DNA from: Vitrella brassicaformis
Lineage: Eukaryota; Sar; Vitrellaceae
NCBI GenBank assembly: GCA_001179505.1
Contig: CDMY01000292.1
Location: forward strand, 1-21,712
Direction: 5' to 3'
Length of the DNA: 21,712 bases
Made by a program: the position numbers and the translations under genes. Of this stretch, positions 8,106 to 18,700 are shown piece after piece; position 1 is the first letter of the stretch, and each line of letters opens with the position of its first letter. Under the pieces are notes generated by a model. That model was not told the DNA's origin, searched no databases, and saw nothing but the letters and a program-made list of their open reading frames with translations.

Positions 8106-11100
8106 ATGACGCCAGGGGATACGGACGAGCAGCAAGAGCTCTCAGGCTGGCGATTCGGGGACTTCTTCGACTTCAATCTTCTACAAGGCTGGTCGGCACC
8201 ACACAAAGAGGGGCACGGGGCGGACAAACGGGTGGTGCGGACTGCTGTGTCTGTGTCAGGACGTTTCACAATGAGAAGTTGGAGACTACATACCAGCGTG
8301 AGTCCCTCACGGTGTGCCACAGACGTCAGATGTGGCTGGGCTGCTTCCTCCTTGTCCCCCACGCGATTCGGACAATCAAACTCTTTGATGTCCATGGACC
8401 GACCAGTGTGGACTTCTCTGTCAGGTGCCCTTTGATACTTTTTGATGTCTCTTGAGACAATTTATTGGGGCCTTTTTCGTCTGTTCTCTTGGCAGCATGG
8501 TGCTGGCCTCTTTGGCTGTGGCGGCCGTCGTTGTGCAGGCGGTGTTTCGCCTCAGAAAGGGTAAAGCGCTGACCAAGGAGAGCCTGTGGTGGCGCCGGCT
8601 GCACGGCATGATCATCCCGCTGTTCTATGTCCTCTACACGACTGTGTTCATCAACGAAACGTTCCGGGAGCGGGTGATTGACATATACGACTTCGGGAAG
8701 GAGGGGACAATGCCGTTCGCGCAGCAAGTGGGGCTGTTCGTGCTGACGCACATGATCAGCCTCTGCTCGGCAAGCTGTGTGGACTTCGTGCTGCTGTATC
8801 TTGTCACGTGTGTCTCCTTCTTTGCTGTGACCAGTACGTATGTGAGAATTGCCTGGAGGGAGAGACATCAGTCAGTCATCGAGTCAGATGTCGACATCGA
8901 TTGGCTTTCTTTTTCTTTCTCTGCAGCTTTGTGTGGAGGGGTGGTGCCTCGCTACCTCGGCCTAGTGGTCGTTGGGTATATCTCATCTCTCTGTTGGAGC
9001 GCCATCAATGTGCATGATGGCTTTCTGACTGATGTTCCTGTGGCCATTCACTCGTGCGTGTGTATCATCTGCAGGAAGAGAGAAAGCAGCGCGTGTTGAT
9101 CCTACAGAAGTGGCTCCAAAAGGAAGCAGCAAAAGGTCCGCGACCCCCACACAACGGCATTTCCCGCTGGCCTCACACATTCTCCCCCTGTTAACTGTCA
9201 GCAAAGCACCTGCTGATGGCGACAATGCACCACGAGCTCAAGAATGGCCTCCACGTGATGACTCTTGAGCTGGAAGAGATCGAGGAGATAATCTTGGAGC
9301 ACCAAAGGGAGCAGAGAACCGCCAGACAGAAGACCCAGACTCAGACTGACACCTACGATGCCAGTCTGCTCAAGAGCATATCTCTTGTCAAGGCTGAGTG
9401 CGAGGACCTGTACGCGAATGTGATTGACATACTCGAGAATGACCGCAAAGAGGCCGGAGGTATTGAAGAGACACATCCGTGACAATGACTGGACGCTACA
9501 AAGGTATGTATGTCTGCGCAGAGAGCAGCGCGGCTCGTCAGGAGGTGTTCTGCCCACGAAAGCCGATACAGCAGCTCGCCAAGAGATATAAAGTCAGCAA
9601 AATTCCTCTCGTCCGTTCACCTGCTGATCGTTTGTTCGCATTTCTTCAGATACTGGCGGCTCGCAATGGCAACCTCCTGAACGTCACTTTTGGGGCAGAT
9701 TTGCCGAAGTTGATCGTCGGAGACCGATACAGATACACTCAAATCGTAAACGGACCGCCCGCCACATGAGATATGGCCATGCCCTTGCCCATTCCCCTCG
9801 GTTGTGTCTCCCATCTGTGGAATGACTGCAGTGCCGCAACTACATGAACAACGCCATAAAGTTCTGCAAGCAGGTCAGGTGTGTCCGTGTGTGCATGTGT
9901 ACTGTAACACATGAGCGTTTGTGTTGACAGGGCACGATCCAGGTGTCTGTGGAGACGAGCCCCAAGCGGCACACCCTCGCCAGCCTGGAAGACACGAGCA
10001 GCGTCAACCTCGCCACTCTCATGGCCTCCCCTGAGCTCGTCCAGAAAGCTATGGGGCTCGCAGCCACCCCGTTGTCACTCAGTACTCTCACCGACTGGCA
10101 GGCATCTGGCCTGGCATTTCAACAGATGGAGATTGTGCTCAGAGTGACGGACTCGGGCATTGGGATCGACGCTGACAAGCTGCAGACGATCTTTACTCCA
10201 TGGAGGACAGCAGGTGGAGTTGTGGAGACGTCTTACTCGTCCACTGGCCTCGGTCTCTCATACGTCAGCGATCTGGCAAGAAACTTCTTCACAGGCGGCA
10301 GGGCGTGGGCGGAAAGCCCTGGCCAAAACCGCGGCTCGAGTTTCTTCTTCGCCGCCACGTTCACAAGTAATCTGGCTCTGCATGGAATGGCATTTCTGCC
10401 AATGTCATGTCTCGCTTGTCCTACCTGCAGCCATCGTGCCCGTCTCTTCGCTGCGGCCGGCCCACCACAAGTCATCCCCTCCCACCCCTGCAGCCAACAC
10501 GCCGGCCCTGCACAAGGCACACTCTTTCATGGATTGCCAGGAAGACGGAAACGAGCCTACCGAGACGCCAGCGGGGCACTCGAGCTCCAAAGACATCGAG
10601 AGAGCCCCTCCAAGAGACGAGAGCAAGAATCTGTCGTTCCACTGCGACGATGAGGTCACCGCCGAGGCGGACTTTCCACGAAGATGCTCGTTATCCCGTG
10701 ACATCACTGGGGCGAGTGAGTCTGCCCCGAGCCCCATCCTGCCAAGACGCAAGACCTCGCCTCTGGAGGGCGAAGAATTTGATGAGTCTGCCAGGCAAAT
10801 CAGGTGGACGCCGAAGAACCAGCTGGACGTGCAAAGGCTCTTCTCATCGACAGAGGCAGACACGGGCCAGAAAGGGGAAAAGGAGACGCAGCAAGATGGA
10901 ACGGAAGGGGGTGAAGATCACCAGAAGGAGGAGCGTGTGTGGACGCTGCTGCTGGTGGACGACATTGAGTTCATCCGAGCGACACAAGGGATGTTCTTCA
11001 TGAGGCGAGGCTACAAGACCATCCTTGAGGCCGACACGGGGAGGTTGGTCTGCCGATAAAAGACGTACCGGAGCCTTTGCCTTTGCTGTATCGTCTGTCT

Positions 11101-12127
11101 GTGCCTGCGTCTGTGTCGTGTGCTTTCAGGGCTGCACTGTCCGTCTACATTGATTACTTGAAGACGCACAGGCACTTTCTTGACGCCGTCGTAACCGGTG
11201 CGGGTCTATTCAGGAGAGACACGTCCATCTCCGCATGTGTCTCTGTCTGTCTGTCTGTCTGTCTGTGTTTTGCCCTCCGAAGATCTTGATATGCCCCAAA
11301 TGAACGGAGCCGAGCTTGGCAAGCACCTCCACGATGTGCACCATCTCTACCGAGAGGAGGCTCTCCGACTGGGCTATGGCATCCAGAACCCAACCTTTCG
11401 CATGCTCCAGCCGGCCAACCTCCCCCACCCCACCAGCAGCCATGCCTCGGTCCCTCTTCTCGCCACCATCCCGCAATACCTGGTGGACTCTCTCGTGCGC
11501 CACCTGCAGTCGGTTTTGGACGCAATAGAGCAGCCACCAGCAGAGGCTGACACGAGTGGAGAGAACGAAGACTTCGAACTGGTCCTCACTGGATCGACGA
11601 AGCAGTCGGCGACCCACGGCGGGAACGAGGAGTTATCGGTGATGTCTTCGTTCAGCCAGCTGGCCAGGGGCCTCAGCCCGCAGATGGTGAAGGAGCTGAT
11701 GAATGAAGTCAATATTCGTGGGGGCAGCCGGCGGTCGAGCCTTAAAGGCGATGAGATCACCGCGCCCACTGACGGCACGACCCCAAATCGGCGGATCTCG
11801 CTGGCTGGAGTGCCTCATCCGCCGGCTAGTGACAACCAGGGTGTCGTAGTAAAAGGGCTGCTGCCCTGCCCACCTCCAATCGTCCTGGTGAGTGCTTTTC
11901 GCTTTGTCAGCTAATATGGAATGCATTGCATTGTGTGTGTGGTGAGGTACATGTGTGCAGGTGACGGGTGCGAATCCGCAGTTCCTCAAACGCCTCGAAA
12001 AGACCGTCTTCACCGCTGTCGTGGAGAAAGGTCGTGTATGACGTGACAAACATTCTTGCCGACATTCATATATGCCGCATTGTGTATGTCTGCAGGCAAA
12101 ATGAAGCGACTCAAGGAGCTGTTTTGA
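8106..12127 (+). CDS. Membrane-bound hybrid histidine kinase with receiver domain
   Basis: A sensor kinase that phosphorylates itself on His and passes phosphate to an Asp in its own receiver. Exons: 8106-8191, 8260-8424, 8496-8833, 8927-9009, 9075-9135, 9202-9459, 9522-9592, 9650-9745, 9832-9873, 9931-10366, 10431-11043, 11130-11197, 11283-11887, 11961-12030, 12096-12127. All phases close: 3,024 nt, 1,007 residues. Residues about 50-220 hold five or six membrane spans. A short helix leads to the H-box MHHELKN (phosphate-accepting His about 255). The ATPase domain has the N-box NYMNNAIKF (Asn about 393), DSGIGI (474-479) and STGLGL (504-509). The receiver shows LLVDDIE (Asp 722/723), VVTDLDMP (Asp about 773), Thr about 976 and Lys near 997. 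There is a roughly 55-residue insert in the ATPase domain and a roughly 180-residue insert inside the receiver. No extracellular ligand domain is recognisable, so the signal is unknown. Confidence 0.92.
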
Positions 12128-12726
12128 TATACGTGGATGAGCTGGCTGATCAATATCGATCTGTAGGGGAGCAAAATCGGGCTGCCTGTGCTTGCCCCAC
12201 AAGGAGGCAAGCGCGAGTGCATCATGTATGGCTCGGGTTTTCACGTATTTTATGTAACAGCTGCACTGCTGCAGACCGTAGCCGACTGTGCTGCGCCGGG
12301 GGACTTTGACTGAGCGCTCTTAATAATGAGCCTCTTATCGACTGTATTTCTGTGCGTGTGTGTGGCATTCTAGTGGTCCTGTTGCATGTAAGTAAGCACG
12401 CAAGCGTGTATTTGTCATTGTCTGTGTCCCCCTTCCTCCCTCGACTCGAGCTGCTTCCCCCCACCTCTCTCTATCTATATGGATTTCTATATGACTTTTT
12501 TCGAGGTAGTTTCTGAGCACATCTCCGCAGATGGTGAGGTCACCATCGTTGAACTGGTATGGCCGCGACCAGCCCCAAGTGCCGAAGCTCTTGCGACGTC
12601 CGTGTGTATGCCATTGAATGAGTGACGGGAATTACCTTGCATGTCTCTGAGGCGAGCTGGAAATTGGGGCCCTGCAGGAAGATCTATGTCTTTGTGAATA
12701 TTCTCTTTGTGAACTCCAAGAGCCAA
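12128..12726. other. Spacer between histidine kinase and giant receptor-like gene
   Basis: About 600 bases contain the kinase 3' end and the presumed promoter of the next gene. Apart from the dynein-like fragment on the minus strand (12500-12598), I see only short open frames without family likeness. No clear promoter element is visible. Confidence 0.5.
12500..12598 (-). pseudogene. Isolated dynein heavy chain-like fragment
   Basis: Thirty-three codons on the minus strand read as a conserved segment of the motor region of axonemal dynein heavy chains. RRKSFGTWGWSRPY corresponds to the family pattern RRKFGxxGWxRxY, FNDGDLTIC to FNxGDLTI, and VLRNYLE to VLxNYLE. The frame stays open a little beyond both ends, but the neighbouring sequence on either side does not match what should flank this block in dynein. 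No further dynein exons were recognised in the window. It is best read as a relic or captured single exon. The alternative is an unrelated peptide that resembles dynein by chance, which the match over about 30 residues makes less likely. Confidence 0.5.
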
Positions 12727-15700
12727 ATGTTGCTTCCCATGGTCCTACTGACAGCCGCATTCTTCGCCGCTGCTTTGATCGTGTCGTCGCTGCCGGCAGC
12801 TGAGGCATGGGGCAGACGGCTGCTGCCGATCAAGACGCCACGCTCCGCTGCAGCCCGCAGTCGGCCTGCAGCCCCACAGAGATACGCTCTTCTGGCGGGC
12901 GACAGAGGCCTTGCTATGCGGCTCACCAATCAGAAGCGAGGAGAGAATATGAGCGAAAGGAGACGATTGTCAGTCAAACCAAATGACCTGACAATGACGT
13001 TTCCTGCCCTTCCAATCCTTCCCGAGGAGGTCGCATGATAACGCACACACGCCGCCTCCGTCGGCCGACACATACCCATATCAATCAGAGGTGTGTGTGT
13101 GTGTGTGTGCGTGTGTGTGTCCACAGGACTTCGATGATAGCAAGGGTGAGAAGGCGAATGGGGGTGGATGCACACTTTCCGCGTTCAACTCATTTTGTGT
13201 CTCTTGTAAGGAATTAAGATTCGTGCCTGGATGCGGCTGCATGGCCTCAAGATCAAGCCTGACGTGAAGAAAGATGGTCATCGAAGGTATTGGGTTCCGC
13301 TGCTATCTGTTGAGGGGAGCCACTCAGAAGAGATGCGTTCTTTGAGGAGCCAGGAACCGCCTTTCTCGCCTGTGGCGCTCGTGACAGCCCTAAAGGGAGA
13401 GCTTTACGGCAACCGAACTGCCTCTTGGGAGCTGTGTTGCGCTTCTAAAGTGGCAGACAATTCCTCTCGCCAGACGGCATCGGGCTTCAACTGGATGTCA
13501 GATTATATAATCTGCATGCCATTCATTCCACAGCGGAGTTCAGCAGCAAATGATATGTCCTTCGAGGCGTCCTTCTCGTGGACTCACATCGCTTGCCAAG
13601 CGGAAGTCAGAGAAACGCATGGCGACAAAAATGCGGGAACAAACAACACCAACCACCAAGCGCAAAACAACAGCTTCTCCCTTACGATACTGGTGAATGG
13701 CACCCTCGCGCGGCAGAGCACTCTGAAGATCCCCCCTGACCCTGATGAGTGGCTGTCGAAGAGTTATAACCACACAAACGCAAGTTGGCTATCGTCTGTG
13801 ATCGATGCAGACTTAAAGTCTACACATGTCATTCCCAACTTGGAGAGGCGGGTCGCCTTCCAAGCGCTGGAGGGCGTCAGGAGCTTCCGGGCAGCGAATG
13901 AGATGACAGTCAGCTTCTCTGGGCTATACCAGAGACTGCCTATGCCTCCCCAGCTGCCGGCTTTTCTTTTTGCAGTGGAAGCATCTGGAGATATGACGGC
14001 GAAAGAGAATTGGCTTATCGTGCAGGACGCCGACACGGGTTTCTCACTTACCGGGGTGGCCAGCACAATGCTGAACGGTGTCTTAGCAGAGATCGAGACG
14101 ACACCAGCATACAGGATGGCTCGAGATGGCGCTTTTGTCTTCGACATTGAAGTCAGCCAGGCAGATCATCCACACACACGACACACACATCCCTGCTCAT
14201 CGGTCTGTGTGTCGATGTGTGTGGCCTGCCTGCCTGCCTGCCTCCAGTTCGACAGCGTACGAGCTTGGAAAGACGTCGGCTCGGAGGAAGAGGGCGAAGC
14301 GAGACAACAGGCAGGGACACCATCCGCCCTCCCACATTACACGTGTTGCGTCTCTATGTGTGTGCGTGTGAGCAGACTCGCGCGGACGTCCTTTACATTC
14401 GACACATAAAGGTGAGGTGAGAACGGAGGGGGAGAGGCAAGATGGGTGCAAACGTCGGCTGGGTCTAAAAAAGCGATTTTGGTTTTTTATTTTCCTATTT
14501 TTGTTTTTTAATCCTATAAAAAACAACAACAACAACAACAGAATTTGTTTGCCTTTCTCGATTTCGATTTGGACGTGGACGTTGCTCCGGCACTGCACAC
14601 GGGCGGCGGCTTCAGAGTGCTGGAGAGGGTCTCACAGACCTACAGGTGCCCCAACGAGGCAATGCCATGTGGGACAACATGAACACACGCATGCACATAA
14701 TTCACATAAATGCTGTCCGATGTTGTCTGTTCGTGTGCAGCGACTGGGGTCTGCCATTCTTCGAGAATAGCACTGCAAGGCTTCCGCTCCAGCACGAGTT
14801 GACAGTCTTTCTTCAAGTGTCGTCCTGTCCCGACCCATCAAGACACGTATTCGACAGAGACGCGGAGGCTGTTGTGCTTCTAAGGGCGAGCCTGTATCCG
14901 GTCTACAGTGACATGCCAAGTTGGAAACATGCAGCTGTGGAGATGCTGCCTGAACAATTTCCCTTCGGTGTCCAGTTTGAGATTACGCAATTTCCTTTCG
15001 GTGGAATGCTCTTTGAGGTGTCCAGCCTAAAAGCCATTGATGACAAGAGCGTCAGCCGTGGAGTATGCGCGGGCTATTATCAGGTGGAAAGAGGACCTCC
15101 CGTTCACAGCCGAGATCTGCTGGGTGATGCAGAAGACGACCTTACGTATGAATCGAGGCCTTGTATTGTTTTCAATGCGACCCAATCGTTGGGGCGTCTC
15201 TGTCGGCACAAGAAGGGAGACAAGGTCAAGGATCTCCGGATAAGAAGCTTCGTTGACCTCTTCGGTTGCGGCACGGTGTTGCCCATGCTCTTAGTGCTGA
15301 GGGATTCGGCTGAAGATCTTGAGTGTTTCAAGTATGCTGTTCGTGCTGATACCAGATCGGATGCTGATGCATTTGTGCTACCAGACGTCCGACCAGCTGT
15401 CGGCTCTACGAGTGGGTCGGCTTTGTCATCTGAAAGACAGCCTAAGTGCCATCAGACGGCTCCAGTGCGTGTGACCATACACGATGAGAAACGACTACCG
15501 AAGCCTGATCCATTCGGCCAGATGTCTCCGATATGTCTCGGTAAGGGAATCGTATCATACTTAGCTCTTCACGCCTGCCTTTATTCGGCCTCCTGCCTGT
15601 GCGTGGTCTGATCAGGTCTCATTCGCACCAGTCTGACCCTCGATGCCCGCACAGACGCGACCAGAGAGAAATGTGAGACAGGCATATAAAAAGTAACATG

Positions 15701-18700
15701 CAAGATACACATGTCATGTCTCCTGTGCGTGTGACTGATGCAGGCGGGAGTTTGAGTCTGAAAGGCGACATGTGGGAGTTGGCATGCTTGCCTACCGCGG
15801 CATCGAGAAAACGGTGAATGAATTTCAGGTGAGAGAAAGCCATCCGTGTGCGTGTGGACTCTTGATTATTGCGAACATATGTTTACAGCCGACATTTCAT
15901 TCGTACTTGAACAGTGCTGTGGGCAATAAGTGTGAACTCGACTTCGCAATGATGCCTCTCGACTTCGATACAGTCTATGAAGCGGTGACTCATCCGCACG
16001 CGCATAAATAGGTTGCATCTGATTGGAGCCTTTCTGCTTCCTCCAGGCATCCGCAGGCCAGGTGCGTCGGGCTGACGGCGCCGTGGACATCGATTTCATC
16101 TTTACAAATGCAGGTGCAGCCAATGCGCATTGATTGAAATGAATGAAATGATGAGCTGACTGTCCGACTGACTGATCATGATGTGTACGTGCAGGAATGA
16201 ATGTCGAATTCGAAACAATGTACAGTAGTCGAGCACTGCTTTCCCTAACCAAGATTCGGTACGCAACCCTGAATTACGGTCCACACATCTCGCTGGCATC
16301 TGTGTGTCTCCCATCAGTCTTGGCATTCTCTTGCCCTTCTTCGGAGCTGTGCTGTTCACGAGGCGAAATGCCACGGACATCAACAATATCACCGATTGCA
16401 GAGGTGTGTCATCACTTTGCAAGACAGCTCCAATCAATTATGAGCGTCCCTCTCTCTGACAGGCAAGGTGATCTGTGGAGTGGATCGTCGTGCATTTGAC
16501 GCGTGGCATGTTGGCTGGCACGAGATGCTTAGACGAGTACGTGACGACGAAAATTAGACCAGCGCCCAATATCCTTTGTGTGTCAATGCTTCTGGGCTGG
16601 TGCAGGGTATTGACCCATATCAGGACGCTTCGAAAATAGAGTACTTCCATACTGGAGACAAGGTCAGTGAGACGCAGAGACGCAGGCGATCATGAGGCTG
16701 CTTCTGAGTGCTGTAATGTCATCGACGTAGACTGCGCTTGCCGTCCTCGACGGGAGATGTGATTGCGGCACAATCCGATCATCTACACTGGAGTCAATGG
16801 ATGCCGAAGGCACTATTCGCATCGATGATGTGAGGCTCTTGGTGACAAGGACTCATCCGAACTTCCCTTTTCTTTGCTCCACTGACCTGTATCCAGGTGA
16901 TGCGCATTGTCAATTTGTCATATTGTCTCAACCTGGTGTGTATTGTTTGGTGGTCAGAATGGGTGTTGTCGGCTCTCCAGCATGTTCCGGAGCGCTTGGC
17001 GATGAAAGTCGCACTCAGCCTGCTCTTCATCAATAGCTCTGATGCCACGGCAGAGTGGGCGAAGCAAAGAGGCAATTACGCAGGTTTGACATCAAAATTT
17101 TGGAGACACGGTGATGTCTCGCCACGTCTGCATGTCAATGCTAGGCTGGACTCTTCCGCAAAACGCCGCTGTGGTGCGCCTGATGCTTACAGGTGAGCAC
17201 AATCTTACACAATGCAGACTGCCTGGCAGACTGCCCGGGAGAAATGTACGTGAGTCTCTTGCATTTCCGCAGAGCTCGGCGTATTGACGGCTCTCGGCAG
17301 CTGCGAGGCGGGTTACGTGATGCACAGCAATGGCGACTGCGAGCAATGTCCCCCTGGCACATTCAGTGAAACAAAGGGAGCCCGAGCCTGCCGCATGTGC
17401 CCCTCTGGCAGCTTTGCAGCGGAGCCCGGTAGCACAAAATGTGAGAGGTACAGCTTAACGGCATTTTCGATGGTGAAAGTAAAAGAAAATCGCATGTTTC
17501 CCCTATCAGGTGCGAGCTGGGCTATTACATCGATCGTCCCGGAAGAGATTCCTGCAAGCAATGCCCGGGAGTGCGTACAACAGCCTATCCGGGCGCCTCG
17601 TCAGATGACAGCTGCGTCTGCCCGACGGCAAGCGACAGCATTGTGTCAATCTGCTTCTTTTCAGTTGTCTCCGTCCCCTGTCACACGCAGGGCACGTATG
17701 AGAAGCCGATTGCATCGAGAGACAGGGAAGAGGGCTTCAAAGAATGCTTTGACTGCCCGCATGGTCTGAGGTGCGAGGGCAGCGACATGCTCCCCAGCGT
17801 CGCGGCAGGCTATTGGGTGGACACGCGAGAATGGCTACCAGGAAACGCCTCTCTAAGATATGACTTTGAGCCCGACATCTACGCCTGCCATCCTCACGAG
17901 GCCTGTCCAGGCGGCCCGCTGGACAGTCGGATGATCGAGAAGACGGCAAATCAGCCGAAGGCTGCTGCAACCATGCCCAGGATCTGCAGGTCCAGTCTGT
18001 GAAAGCATCTTTGCAGTCACGCTCCCAACAGAGCATAGTGCTTCTGTTTTGTTCCCGCTCAGGGAAGGTGTTGATCAGACTTTTATCGCGTGCAGTAAAT
18101 GCCTACCTCGATACTTCTCAAGGCGAGCTGGTGGGTCAGCTGACTTGTTCAGGACTTGAAATAGGTGCACATGATATCGCTTCAGGCTTCTGCGAGCCAT
18201 GCGGCCATACCCCTGCAGTCGTCCAGATGGCGTGGGCAAGCATTCTCCTCCTGCTGACCATGGCGTTTTTTGGATTCATCCACTTCTACATCAACCGCGT
18301 TAGCAATGCCAGCGGAAGACCCGATGGTACTTTGATTAAAAAGTAAGAGAAAGGTGAGAAGCCCAAACCTCCACTAAATTCACTCACAGACACGAAACTA
18401 CCTGCGTGTGTCTTCCTCCCCCCCTCTCTCTCTGTATGTCTCTCTCTTCCTCCATATTTGTCCCATGTAGCCTCGGCCAGGTTTTCTCTCTCGCCGTGCG
18501 GTATCTCATGACAGTCGGAATCTTCGTGTCGTTCAATGTCAGCCACTATTCATTAGATGTCCTTCACACGGCATCTTTGACGAACATGCATCTTTTTCCG
18601 CTTTCCGCAGGTTCCGTGGCCTGAGCCTTCATCATCCTTCATCGCCGCAGGTGCCGTGATGTCTCTGTCGAGGAAGGGAACGTCTGACTCTCATCTACGC

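Noticed and set aside
11633-12244. Long minus-strand open frame under the histidine kinase 3' half
   Set aside because: It is antisense to the receiver-domain exons, which have consistent splice phases and conserved motifs.
16830-17036. Alternative unspliced reading through 16830-17036 with a Cys-rich peptide
   Set aside because: It ends in a stop. The 67-nt intron 16830-16896 has a good donor, pyrimidine tract and acceptor, and the spliced reading keeps phase through the next exons.
17193-17272. Apparent 25-27 nt introns around a Cys-rich peptide DCLADCPGEM
   Set aside because: Other introns here are at least about 57 nt. Using the donor at 17084 and the acceptor before 17145 gives normal introns and correct phases into the cysteine-repeat exon.
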